64,000 bases of DNA from Dryocosmus kuriphilus (Eukaryota; Arthropoda; Insecta; Hymenoptera; Cynipidae). Made by a program: the position numbers and the translations under genes. This document shows positions 19,119 to 29,890 of the stretch, piece after piece (positions within the stretch are counted from its first letter, which is position 1; every line of letters starts with the position of its first letter). Below the pieces are notes generated by a model, which had not been told where the DNA came from, searched no databases, and worked only from the letters and a program-made list of their open reading frames with translations. The DNA is taken from positions 132,890,372-132,954,371 of the forward strand of contig CM076190.1 of the NCBI GenBank assembly GCA_038277395.1, read 5' to 3'.

Positions 19119-20383
19119 CAGTCTGTTCCACAAGAAAGAATACGCGTTTGCTCGAAAAGTTTTAAAGATTTTTGTTCGTTTCTTTTTTGGCCTAACTCAC
19201 ATTTCAAGGGCAAGAACGGAACCGCCCACTTGGTTCAGGTTCATTCAAAGTGTCGGATAGTGAACAAGTTTTCGCAATGAGTGCAGTATACGCTAAACGT
19301 TTCGAAGCTGTGTTTTTGTGCAGTAATGCACACGGACCAAAACTTTCATACTCAGCTGCTGCTAAAGTGCTTAAAAAGTCTAAGTACTTCGTGCAAAAGT
19401 GGGTGGAGTGGTATAGGGACACAAAAGCTGTTGACGATCTTCCAGGAAAAGGAGAAACGCGAGCAACGTCCAGCAAGGAGGATAAGGGGATCATCGCACT
19501 ATTCAAGCGCAACCCCACACTACGGCTACGCGAAGCCAAGGCTAAGCTAGCGGAGAAGGGATTATACGTTAGTATAAACACCATAAGACGCAGATTAGGT
19601 GAGGCAACCATGCAGTACCGTAGCACGCGGCAGAAACCCCTGCTCTCAGAAGTGCACATGCAAAAACAGCTGTCATGGGCTATGGAAAATAATGATCGCG
19701 ATTGGTCAAATGTGATTTTTTCCGACGAAGCATCCTTTTGGGCATGGGTTCCAATGAAACGTGCCTGGTCAGACAAAGGTGAGCAGTTCCTCCAGCGAAC
19801 TGTTAAACACCCAGTAAAGATCCATGTTTGGGGATGCTTCTCACAGCGCGGTTTTGGCTGTTTAGAGCTGTTCACTGAGAACCTGAACGCGGACAAAATG
19901 TTCAAAATCTACAAACATGGTCTTCTGAGGTCTGCAGAAAAGATGTTTGGAGCCAATAATGAGGTTTGAATCTTTCAAGAGGACAACGATCCCAAACATT
20001 GCATTCGCCTCTACAAGAACTGGAAAGCTGAAAATGGCGTCGTCACCTTGGCCTGGCCTTCACAATCTCCTGATGACAATCTGATTGAAAATGTGTGGAG
20101 TGTCGTTAAGAGAAAACCTGTAGGAACGCGTGTATTCACCCTCAAGCAGCTCTCTCGACGAATTAGAGGGGTGTCGCGCTCTCTATCTTTAGAATATGCT
20201 GAAAAATTAGTCGAGAGCATGCCCAGGAGATGCCAGGCCATTATCGAGAATGATGGCGATTGGACCATTTATTAAGGTAAGTTCTCCCTAATTTTTAAAG
20301 CGTTTTTCATGTTAAAGAAGAAAAATAAAGTTTTCTTTAAAACTTTTCGAGAAAACGCGTATTCTTTCTTGTGGAGCAGACTG
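19119..20383 (+). mobile_element. Tc1-like transposon, nearly intact
   Basis: A 1265-bp element with 50-bp terminal inverted repeats (CAGTCTGTTCCACAAGAAAG at 19119; complement ending 20383) that differ at two positions. TA precedes the left end; the right flank is TG, so the target duplication is damaged or imperfect. It contains one transposase gene (see next entry). It was inserted beside the left arm of a MITE-like element that interrupts mariner 3, making it the youngest layer of a three-level nest. Confidence 0.92.
19250..20275 (+). pseudogene. Tc1-family transposase with one in-frame stop
   Basis: A single frame from ATG 19250 to TAA 20273-20275 (342 codons including the stop) is interrupted only by TGA at 19967-19969, which stands where Tc1 proteins have a tryptophan before the IFQEDNDPKH motif (TGG to TGA). 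The N-terminal half has the helix-turn-helix DNA-binding region (LSYSAAAKVLKKSKYFVQKW and TLRLREAKAKLAEKG). The catalytic DDE residues are all present: FSDEASF, FQEDNDPKH and SPDDNLIENVW. The length is typical for Tc1. Apart from the one nonsense change, no frameshift is seen, so the copy is recent. A shadow frame on the minus strand (19905-19204) is not a gene. Confidence 0.9.
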
Positions 20384-20742
20384 TGAAAGCCTTCGCCCTT
20401 CGATGGAGAGCCTCTTCAGGGACTCCTCGTGGGATTTTGGGACATTAGCATGTGTTGGCCCACTTTAATAATTAATATATAACGAAAAAATGAGTCAATC
20501 ACGGAGGAAGGGAGAAAATAGTAATTTTTTTAATTAGTTTTTCCGTACACTAGCCGAATCTATAAACCTTTGAAAATGATAAGATCTTTATACACTACTT
20601 GCTTGAGCTTTTAGAATCGACAAGGTTATCGTTCAAATATTTTTGTATACTGAAGGGGATCTTCATCGAAGAGCGAAAGCTATTTTTAAAAATAAAATAT
20701 ACACACAGACCAGTAGAACAAGAAGCTTTTATCTTTTATTTT

Positions 20743-21042
20743 ATCAATGATTTCTGGAGTAGTGACCTCAGCAGGGCGTCCAGAAAGTTCAGCGTCATTT
20801 GAGCTCATATGGCCACTCCGAAAATTCTGAAACCGTTTCCATTCTGATCGAAGGTGCGCATTCACTATAATTTTTATCAAGCTTCACTTTAGTCTCCTGA
20901 GGGGGTTTGCCTCTCATAAGGTAATGTTTGATCAACACACGAAATTCACTTTCATCCATTTTTTGAAAATCACGCGACTTGACTAATTCAAACTAGTAGC
21001 GCCATCTGTCTGAGGTTATACGGAGTTTTCAACTCGCCCTCG
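20743..21042 (-). mobile_element. Mariner 3, N-terminal third and 5' TIR
   Basis: The minus strand reads MDESEFRVLIKHYLMRGKPP, shifts frame, and continues FRSGHMSSNDAELSGRPAEV and TTPEIIDKI before the insertion. The outer end (AACTCGCCCTCG ending about 21042, then TA) has the form of a mariner terminal repeat. It joins the C-terminal part at 18130-19022. Confidence 0.85.
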
Positions 21043-21344
21043 TATATAAGCTTTTCAACGTTTCTAATCGTGCATCGTACTTAATAAAAGAATATACCTC
21101 CTGTTGAGTGTATATTTCACTTGCGCACTGTTAGTCAATATATTTTAGGTTATGGTATACGCACATGAAACTGGCGGCCATTTTGTCTACTCTGACAGTT
21201 GACCCGAAAACAGATGAAAACGATCCGAATGGACAGATCATTACGATCTCGAGATCCAAATGATCGCTAGAGCAGAATTCTATGAAATAAAACTGATATT
21301 TTACTTTTACTGTGATTACTAGTGAAAAACTGGTAGAAAAAATT

Positions 21345-21400
21345 TCCTCTAATCTAAATGAAAGCACGGCAATCTTGTATCTCTATTTGTGTTGGTTATC
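21345..21400 (+). pseudogene. Remnant of the secreted-gene 3' UTR
   Basis: TCTAAATGAAAGCACGGCAA followed by TCTTGTATCTCTATTTGTGT closely matches 9520-9570 downstream of gene A. This suggests that a third gene once ran from the signal exon at 17705 to here, with its second exon lost. Confidence 0.5.
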
Positions 21401-21420
21401 AGTTTAGAAGAAGAGAAGTT

Positions 21421-23205
21421 ATTATTAGGATCTGAATTCTTGGGGGTGCCACCGTAGGAAAAATAAAGATGGCTGACATAAGTAGGTAAATTTGAAATCC
21501 TTACACCCACTAGAGTCGAAAAAATTATTTCTTTTATAGTCTGAAATATTTTCAAAAGCACTGTGACGCAATATTTCTTCAAAAAATATAAAGTTCTTTC
21601 TTTGCAAATATTGCTGCGCTATTGAGTTGAAGAAAAATACCCCAAAAAAAAACTCTAAAAATATATGAAAAATTTAGTGAATTTTCCCTGATGTTTCGTA
21701 GGGAAAATTCCGTAAAATTTAGAAATTTACCTAAAATTTAGAGAATTTTTCCTAATGTTCTATAGGGAAAATTCCCAAAAATGATTGGAATTTACCTAAA
21801 TTTTCGGGAATATTTCCTAATAGTTATTCGGGAAAAACCTCTAAAAGATATGAAAAATTTCCGAAAAATTAGGGAAGTCTCCCTAATTTTTCGTACGGAA
21901 AATTCCGCAAAATGTGGAAATTTACCCTTTCAATTAATAGGAAAATTCAAAGTGAAGTTGGGCCTTTATTCAAGAGTTTCGGGATTTAGGAATTCCCTCC
22001 AAAATTTCATAGGGAAAGGTCTAGTTCATATGGAAGTTTACATATGAAGAGTTTACTTCTTGAATCGAAGCTGAAGAGAAGACGCGTATTCAGAGGAACG
22101 TCGCGCCTTTAAAAACGGAGATCTCCGTCTTGCTTGCGAGAGCCCAATTTTTAGGACATCTAGCGGTAGCTACTCGTACCTACTCCCTGTAGGTCGACCT
22201 TCTCAGGGTATTGTCAATTTCCTTAAGTTTTTGGAAAATTCCCGAACATTTAGGGAATATTTCATACTTTTCCGGAACTTTCCTTAAAATTAGGGAAAAT
22301 TTCCTATCATTTTTGGGAAAGCCCTTTTTTCCAACGAAATTTGTGAATTTTCTCTAACAATCAGTAGGCAAATTTCCAAAAAATTTTAGAGTGTAGTAAG
22401 TAATTTTTTAGAAAATTAACAGTGAATTGTATTTTAAAATGAGATTTGCAAATATCTAACAATACTTTCAAAATGGTCAGCACTCAGCAATTTAGAATTT
22501 TGATACAATTTGTAATCTAAATAATTTAATTTAAGTAATTTAATGTCCTTTCAGAAGGAGTTTGTAATTAAAAAAAGAAAAATGTATTCTTTTAAAGGTA
22601 TGTGATTCTAACCTTAAAAAAATAAAATAAGTATTAGATTTTTAGATTTTGAGGAACTTACCAAATGTCAGCGAAATTATTGATAATAATTAGACTTACA
22701 TAAGACGTATTAAAATAAAACTGTAATTTTATGGATAATTATTTATAATTGGATAGTAGCAGTCCTCGTTTTCAAAATGAAATATGAGCATGATCATATT
22801 CTCATTGTGACTTTTTTTCCCGTCTTCAAACACTCTTTCCAATTTATTTCGGCGACCTATTTTACAGGTTCACCTAGTAAACTTCTTACTTCCACAACTA
22901 ATGTATTATGTGACGGAAATGAGAAAAAATAAAGAGTGCTATGTTTCTGTGGAAAAAACACTTATACAAAGAACAAGAAATTTTGCTTTTTGAGTCTTCT
23001 TTCTTCAACTGCACAGAGTAGAAATGTTTAAATGCAAAAAACTTTGTATTATTCGAATTATTGTTGTCCCAAAGAGCTTTTAAAAATAGTTTGAACTAAA
23101 AGAAGCGATTTTTTAGACCTAGGGCATGTAAATATTTGAAATTTACCTACTTATGTCAGTCATATTTATTTTCCCTATGTTGGCGCCCCCAAGAATTCAA
23201 ATGCC
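21421..23205. mobile_element. Foldback element with ~220-bp inverted arms and GGGAAAATTCCC interior
   Basis: 21421-21640 is inverted at about 22960-23205 (GAATTCTTGGGGGTGCCACC against its complement; GACATAAGTAGGTAAATTT on both arms), with roughly 75% agreement by eye. The interior has two blocks (21640-22040 and 22205-22385) of degenerate repeats around the palindrome GGGAAAATTCCC, separated by about 160 bp of different sequence. No coding content is recognised; the frame at 21781-22047 reads the repeat. Confidence 0.65.
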
Positions 23206-23514
23206 GATAGTTATAATGTTCTTTGGAGAAAATTGTGGCGAAAATTTGAAAAAAAAGGTGGAAAAAAATTGCAAAGATATTTGTTTAATTTTCAAATTCC
23301 ACCTAACACCATTTAGTACTTGCGAAAAAAGAAAAATTTGAAAGAGATTATCAAACTGCGTATACTATAAGACAAAATTGGTTGTAAAATTTTGTGACGT
23401 TTTAAAAATTATTTTGGAATTTTTTGTATCCGAATAATTGGATGACCTTTTTTATGTCAACTTCTGTTTTAATTTCATTCAGTTTTCCTTTCGTCCTAAT
23501 TGTTTGTAGATATT
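23206..23514. other. AT-rich DNA, no gene seen
   Basis: The short frame at 23153-23341 spans the end of the foldback element and is lysine-rich low complexity. Nothing else is recognised. Confidence 0.4.
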
Positions 23515-24066
23515 AATACAATTATTAAAGGTAACCGACGGTAGTACTGCGAATACAAGCATAAGCAGTCGCGGGCAGATGATGGGAACCAGTCGTGGGT
23601 GTGGTGAGCCCACATTGGTAAAAAAATAGGTACACGACGGCCATGGTTTGGGGGGATTCACCCTTTCGCATCCATACGCAATAGGTGGGTTCTACCAAGC
23701 CGAGGTGCAGCGTGTATCCACCTAGAAACACAATAAGAACCAAAATTAAAAATATTGTAAGGGGAAAACCCTGCTACCCCATTGGACACCACAGCCATGA
23801 CACTGCCCGCAAGGGATGTGTGGAGTGATTCGATTGTAGGTTCAACGTGGTATTGATGACAGTGTGGCGCACTGCCTTGCAGGGGGAGGTTAGGAAACGA
23901 GGATGAAACCGTAATGTGTCTGACGACAAGTTGACACGGTCCTTGTCAAAGTCGGAAAGCTCCCACACTTAGACCTAGGGAGGTATGGGGGTTATCACTC
24001 CTGGGACGGCGGACTCACCTGCGATCGGAACAGGATCCCTAACGTGCGGAATTTCTTAAAACTATC
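23515..24066 (+). mobile_element. 5' UTR of non-LTR retrotransposon copy 2
   Basis: This GC-richer stretch with AAACCCTGCTACCCCATTGG, CCACAGCCATGACACTGCCC and CACTGCCTTGCAGGGGGAG leads directly into the endonuclease reading frame. It has no long frame of its own. I place the 5' end near the AATTATTAAAGGTAACCG junction, but without a second complete copy the exact base is uncertain. Confidence 0.6.
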
Positions 24067-25077
24067 ATGGGTAACTTCCAAAAACGAACAAATACAATAA
24101 AATATCTTAAGGCGGGAACTCTGAACGCGCGTAATCTAAATATTGGCAGATTTAGCGATCTCATTGAGGTAGCAAAGAGATACGATATTGACATAATAGC
24201 ACTTCAAGAAACCCGCTGACCGGGCGAGTATGCATCAATCTCCAGGGATAACTACACTTTTCACAATGGGGGAGCTAAAGGGCGCAAACTGGGGACCGGG
24301 TTTCTTATTAATAAACGAATTTCGCAAGCAGTTATCGATATGCAATTCATTAACAACCGGTTATCATATATTGTACTAAAGGGTAATTTCTGCAAACAGG
24401 TGCTAATTAACGTGCACTACCCTACCGAGGACAAAGACGAAGAAACTAAAGATCTTTTTTACGAAACAATCGAACAAGTTGTCGACAAGTTCTCGAGATT
24501 TGACGCAAATATAGTATTGGGAGACTTCAACGCGAAAATTGGAAAAGAACCGATGTATAGGGCTACAATAGGGTCAGAAAGCTTGCATGACGTCAGTAAT
24601 GATAATGGGACTAGAGTAATAAACTTTGCAGCTTCAAAGAACCTAGTTGTCAAAAGCACATATTTCAAGCATAAAAATATACATAAGGCCACCTGGAAAT
24701 CACGAGATTGTATCACTCACAATCAGATTGATCACGTTTTAATTGACAGAAGACGTCATACAAACATTGTCGACGTAAGATCGTACAGGGGAGCGGATTT
24801 AAATATAGACCACTTTCTCGTGATAGTGAAACTAAGGTATAGACTAGTGTTAAATAAGAAAACTAGCCCTCCAGAGCCAGCAGTACGTTTCAACGTAGAT
24901 AAGTTTAAAATGCCAACAGAAATATTGAATCATCAAGTAAAGATTTCTAATAGTTTCGATGCTCTTCAAAAACAGGTGGACGATAGCGATAATTGTGAGG
25001 GGGACCCGGAAACCCTGTGGGGCAATATGAAAGGGGCGATAAAGACAGCCGCGAAAAGTACAGGGGAATCAATTTTA
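24067..25077 (+). pseudogene. APE endonuclease domain of retrotransposon copy 2 (one stop)
   Basis: In frame from ATG 24067 (MGNFQKRTNTIKYLKAGTLN) to the TAA at 25075-25077. The only break is TGA at 24217-24219, just after the QETR motif. Endonuclease signatures are in order: IDIIALQETR (catalytic glutamate), LGDFNAKIG at about 24520 and the terminal IDHFLV at about 24808. This type nicks target DNA before target-primed reverse transcription. After AAKST the reading jumps across a deletion of roughly 300 bp, relative to copy 1, into the linker before the RT domain. Confidence 0.88.
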
Positions 25078-26454
25078 TAAGGAAAGGCTTTCAAAGTAGA
25101 ACGGAAGTAATGAGAGACGAAAATGGCAATCTAGTAGCTGATGCAACAGGGAGACTAAATTCATGGAAAAAACTATTTTGATAAGCTATTGAACGAACGC
25201 GAAGCCCCCTTTGAAGTTAATTTCGGTGAAGTCCACACTGTTGATCTCCTAATTGATGAGCCTACTGATAAAGAAATAGATATGGCCATAAAGAAGTTAA
25301 AAAATGACAAAGCCCGGGCATTGACGACCTATCGTCGGAACTAATAAAAAATGGGGGCCCTCGCCTCACAAGACAAATTTGTAAATTAACACGCGCAATG
25401 TGGAAGACAGAACGCATACCAGAGGAATGGAATACCTCTATTGTTATACCCATTTTTAATAAAGGCGATAAAACGAACTGTAAAAATTATCGGGGAATTT
25501 TACTTGTGCTTTCATGCTATAAGATCCTGACCAATGTAATCTTAAGTAGAGTAACGCCTTTTGCTGAGGAAATCATTAAGGATTACTTGTGTGGATTCCG
25601 CCGAAAGCGGTCTACAAGCGATCAAATGTTTACAATTAGATAACTGTTAGAAAAGAAATGGGAATTTAATGAAGCAATACATCAGCTATTTGTCGACTTC
25701 AAAGAAGCTTACGACGCTATTATACGTGCACGAATGTACTGAAATCTGGAGTTCTTGGGTGTACCAAGGAAATTGGTTAGCCTTATCGAAGTTTTCTTAA
25801 GCGGCAGTAAGGGTAGGATACGTTTTAGAATACGTGGTCAGAGAAGTACAAATGAATCCGTCTGGTGCTACCCTCAATGGGATAATACAAATTCTGGGAT
25901 ATGCGGGTGATCTCGACTTACTTGGGGATGATAAAGAAACGGTAGCTAAAAATGCGAAAATCTTGGTCACAAAAGCCAAGAAAATAGGTTTAGAAGTTAT
26001 TGAATCGAAGACAAAATATTTGATTGTCGACAGATCAGAACAAAGCAATGAAGAGGGGGATCTAATGGCCGGAAATATGATATTTGAAAGAGTTAATGAG
26101 CTTAAAAATCTGGGGACTATTATAACTGGCGACAATAACATTTAAACGGAAGTCAACAGGCGGCTGCACGCTGGCAATGGGTGCTACTATGCAACAAATG
26201 CATTACTAAAATCGCGATCGTTATCTAGAAACATCAAAGTAAGAATTTACAAAACGATAATAATGCCGGTCTTCATGTACGGGTGCGAAACATGGGCGCT
26301 GACGAAAGGAAAGGAAAACAGGTTTAGACTATTCGAAAATAAAGTACTTCGAAAAATCTATGGTCCCAAAAGGGACGAAGAGACTGATGAATGGAGAAAA
26401 CTGCATAATGATGAGCTGTATGCACTCTACGGGTCAGTAAATATTAATAGAGTA
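25078..26454 (+). pseudogene. Reverse transcriptase domain of retrotransposon copy 2
   Basis: RT blocks are readable across several frames: MWKTERIPEEWNTSIVIPIF and NYRGILLVLSCYKI (25398-25643), FVDFKEAYDA near 25695, and ILGYAGDLDLLGDD near 25900, where the catalytic YADD is YAGD. About 105 bp encoding LKQGDTLSCILFN in copy 1 is deleted at about 25820, between short direct repeats. The C-terminal block MPVFMYGCETWALTKG, VLRKIYGPKRDEE ends at 26454, where a 1.85-kb insertion begins. The missing tail continues at 28310. Catalytically dead. Confidence 0.88.
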
Positions 26455-28303
26455 TAACCTTCCCCTAATTATTTTCAAGCTCCAATTCCAGGATCAGGCA
26501 AAAGAAAAAAAAAAAAAAAAAAAACACAGAACAAAACAAGACAGGAGCTTGTTAATAAATGGGGGGGTTATATCCGCTAAACGCAAATATATGTTTGTCG
26601 GGCGCCAGATCCCCTCGATCAACTGAAATAAAATTTAAAAAAAAAAAATGAAAGAGAAAAAAAAAAGAAAAGAAAAGCGAAACCTGAGGCTAGTCGTGGT
26701 GACGGTTTTGGTAGAGAGGGGGTGGGACTAATAGCCTAACTTTAATTTAAATATAAATCAAACCAAGATATTTAATAAAAATTATAAATTTTATTTTAAA
26801 ATAAAAAAAAAAAATGAATTCAATTTGAACATAAAACATTTGTCGACTAAATCAAAAGAACCTTGAACTTTAATACAATAAAAAGATATTAATCTTAAAA
26901 AAAATTAAGACCTTTCGTCCGTTTCTCTGGATTGGATAAAATGGCTAAATTGAATAAAAGGGAATGGTCACAACAAGAATACGGGATACGCACAACTAAA
27001 TTAGCGAATGTTCCTAACATAGTTATAAAATGTTCATAATAAAATTAGGGAAGGGTCACAACAAGAATATGGGAATACGCAAAGCAAAATTAGGAAATGG
27101 TCACAATGAGAATAAATGACAAGGGTCTAAAATCATACAAACAAGCAGGAACATAAAATTGCCATTACAAATACAATCTAGGAAATCTCAAAATTCAACA
27201 ACAACAAAATCATATAAAATCACAATATAAGAATTCCTTTAAATTAGCCTAATTAAATACCTTTATCTGAAGACACTATCACAAAAGAATCACTAGATAC
27301 TAAATAAAAACTTTTCACGCGAATTCCAAAATACGTCTTGATGCCCTGGAAGCTACTCGACGAAAGGTAGATATAAAACAGTGTTGTTGATTTCCTTCAC
27401 AACCGGCTCGATCCTGATTGGCTGCCCTTCAAACATTAGGGTGGCGTTACTATGTGACATATTTTTGTTATAGATGAAGGTTTCCAGGTTCGCAGATAGA
27501 AGGGGTGCTGCAGGGGTCCAAATACGATGTTACATTTTCCAGTTAATGTTATTTTCAAACACATCCAACTTGATCCAATTGATGGTAGATCGTCATATTG
27601 GTGTCCCAAATAATCCGTACGTCACACTGGCCAAAATAAACTAAATAAACTGATAAACATAAATCCCCAAAAATGCACAGGAACGTACAGCCAATTAAAT
27701 GGGCCTCGTGCACAAGGCTTTTCAAGTAATATTTCTGAAAAGGATATGACGAAACCTTCCAAGGAGACGTAAACTCAAGGGTTCATAGAACAGGAATGCA
27801 GAAAGGCATAAGGTACAACAATCTCATCCATTACATGATTTATTCAAGGTCCTTGGGTACGATCGGAAAAATGGTCAATATCATAAAATTCTGCTGCAGT
27901 ACCGGGCGGGAAAATTTGAAACATTAGAATTCCTTAAAGTCACAGAAGGCGTCCCAAAAGCTTCTTCAAGTTCTTCAATGCTCCAAAATGGAAAGTAGGA
28001 TATTGCAGAATAGGTCCAATAGAAGGCAGGATATAGTGGGATAATCAGGATAAAGCAGGATAATCAGGATAAGGCAGGATAATCAGGATAAGGCAGGATA
28101 ATCAGGAATCTTCCATAACTCAGGCGATAATACATAAAATACAACAAAGAAATAAACTTAATTATTAACTAAACTTAAAGAACAAAATTGACCATGTCCA
28201 ATCCAGGATAAACGTGTAACTTCCAGAGCTAAGTCGAAATAATAAAATTGAATTTAATGTCACAAAATATACGTTTGTGACTTGCAAATTTTGCAACGTC
28301 ACA
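26455..28303 (-). mobile_element. LTR-like insertion with 6-bp target duplication
   Basis: AGAGTA occurs at 26449-26454 and 28304-28309, and retrotransposon homology resumes exactly after it, so this 1849-bp block is a clean insertion. Read on the minus strand it begins TGTGACGTTGC, like an LTR, and contains TCTGGCGCCCGAC (near 26600), which resembles a lysine-tRNA primer-binding site. It carries A-rich runs, several AATAAA sites, and no coding frame. A solo LTR or truncated LTR element fits. The other end (TAACC on the plus strand) is not a canonical CA terminus. Confidence 0.5.
28036..28108. repeat. Short minisatellite AGGATAATCAGGATAAGGC
   Basis: About four copies of a 19-base unit in tandem inside the LTR-like insertion. 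Confidence 0.85.
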
Positions 28304-28309
28304 AGAGTA

Positions 28310-28605
28310 ATAAAATCGCGCAAATTAAGCTGGGTGGGACATGTTGCAAGAATGGGCAACGAAAGAACAGTGGCACAAGTTTTGGGAGGGAAACCGATTA
28401 GTAAGAGACCTCTAGGCAGACCGAGAAACAGATGGGAGAAAAAACGTAAGGGATGATCTAAAAGAGCTAGGACATGATTATTTAAACTGGATGGAAGATG
28501 CACAGAATAGAGATGCGTGGCGGTTCCGGGTAGCTGAAGCAATGAACTTCCGAGTTCGCAAAGCTACACCATAATAATAATAATGATAATAATAATAATT
28601 ATTGT
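28310..28605 (+). mobile_element. 3' end of retrotransposon copy 2
   Basis: Resumes the coding tail (LSWVGHVARMGNERTVAQVL, read across a frame change) and the terminal sequence shared with copy 1 (TTCCGAGTTCGCAAAGCTAC). It ends in (TAA)n-type repeats at about 28572-28605. The matching 3' termini of the two copies define the 3' end of this family. Confidence 0.85.
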
Positions 28606-28611
28606 TATTAT

Positions 28612-28880
28612 TATATTGAGTGGCTGTCTATGGAAGAAAAACCGACGGTATTATCTGCACGGTGAATCTCGACTCGGTCGAGTCACGGACGTTAAGCCAT
28701 TCTGTGCGCGGCTGACGCTCGGATGGGTGATCGTTCGTGATGTACGAGAACTATCGCTTCATGAAAAATGATCTTGATTTCGTAGGGATTTTTGAAACAA
28801 AGGTATAGTACCATAGGTTTTACTGCAGTTTTAAGACTTAAATGTCCCTTCCTATCTAAAATAATAATAATAATAATAAT
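28612..28880 (+). mobile_element. 5S-rRNA-like SINE
   Basis: The stretch 28660-28750 resembles 5S rRNA in its internal promoter: GGACGTTAAGCC (box A region) followed 35 bases later by TCGGATGGGTGATCGTTCGTG (box C region, compare the GGATGGGTGACC form). It is followed by about 110 bp of unrelated DNA and an (AAT)n tail at 28860-28880. A 5S head plus unique body plus simple tail is the layout of SINE3-type elements. Head similarity is partial, so this is not a functional 5S gene. Confidence 0.5.
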
Positions 28881-28892
28881 GAAGATAAAGAG

Positions 28893-29170
28893 CCTCGGTA
28901 GCTCAGTCGGTTAAGTGTTGGGACTTCCTACTGCAGGTCCGGGATTCGATCCCTTAGTCGGTACGTGTGGAAGTTCTTCTATGTGCTTTTACCGTGGGCT
29001 GGTGGCTCGGATTCCACCTTAAACTGTGGGTCCCCCCACCATACACTTGACTTCAATCCAGCCCGTAGACGATGGGGTAAAAATTATACCAGACGTCCCA
29101 ATATGTCAAATATGCGTATCACTATCATCAGTTCACTTGATTGCATTATAAAAATATCTTCTAAATATTG
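28893..29170 (+). mobile_element. tRNA-derived SINE-like sequence
   Basis: Starts GCCTCGGTAGCTCAGTCGGT (box A TAGCTCAGTCGG) and has GGGATTCGATCCC (box B) about 45 bases later, the internal pol III promoter of a tRNA. The cloverleaf pairing is imperfect and the sequence runs on for about 200 bp, so it is a SINE rather than a tRNA gene. It directly follows the (AAT)n tail of the 5S-like unit. Confidence 0.55.
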
Positions 29171-29890
29171 AACTCTACCAACTTGAGTCTGAGATATATT
29201 TGTTTTTTAATGATAAAGATAAGCTTATATATTCTTCAGAAATAAAGTTAGAAACATCTTGCATGGTACAATTATAATATAATTCTGAAATATTCTTAAT
29301 TATTCTAGAATGATCCGTTATTTAAAATTAAAGTCTGCTTTATCTCTTAAACTACCGATCTTAAAAAGTCATTGATCACAATCCCCTTTTAATCAACATT
29401 AAAGAGATAATTATATTTCATATTTCAGTCGAAAACTCTATTTAATGACGACAAATTCTGTGATAGTGAAATCCAGCTTCTGAGATAAGTGCATATCTGC
29501 GTCTTTATGATAGGCAGTATATTATCCAGGATGGCAATTATGCAAAGGCGTAAGTAGACACATAAATGTCTAATAACTCGAAGAAGAAGAATGAATTAAG
29601 TTCCTTGGTGGACAATAAATTTGCTTCGGTTGTTTAGCCCAACCAGATTTATAAAGATTCAATTTTCAATATGTCAATTCTTACTCTATAATTAACGTCT
29701 GGTTCACAAGTCAAGTAGAAGCATTTAGAAATAATTATATCTTCTCTTATGTTTGAAAAATAGTATGAGCAAGAGTTTTTCAACATTCTTTCTAGGTCGG
29801 TCATATCGCATATATTTTTAAATGATGCCCTTTTTAAATTTGCATTACTAGTTTTTTGTTTATCGCAGAGTTGAGAAACGAAAAAAAAGA
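29171..29890. other. AT-rich DNA, no gene seen
   Basis: No frame with recognisable content and no clear repeats. Confidence 0.45.

Larger units (their letters stand above)
19023..20742. mobile_element. Insertion within mariner 3, itself carrying the Tc1 element
   Basis: ATCAATGATT is present on both sides (19013-19022 and 20743-20752), consistent with a target duplication in the mariner codons IIDK/R. Inside, an imperfect inverted repeat of about 55 bases pairs 19060-19117 with 20688-20742 (AGATTCTTGTTCTACTAG against CCAGTAGAACAAGAAGCTTT). Without the Tc1 it would be about 455 bp, a MITE-sized element. Its family is unknown. Confidence 0.55.

Noticed and set aside
19204..19905. 233-codon minus-strand frame
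   Set aside because: It lies wholly opposite the Tc1 transposase, whose motifs are on the plus strand; a shadow.
24067..26454. Active retrotransposon
   Set aside because: An in-frame stop, a ~300-bp linker deletion, a ~105-bp RT deletion and YADD changed to YAGD make it inactive.
28660..28760. Functional 5S rRNA gene
   Set aside because: Only the internal promoter region resembles 5S; the ends do not pair as helix I, and an (AAT)n tail follows.
28893..28966. Functional tRNA gene
   Set aside because: Box A and box B are present, but acceptor and anticodon stem pairing is poor and the sequence continues as a SINE body.
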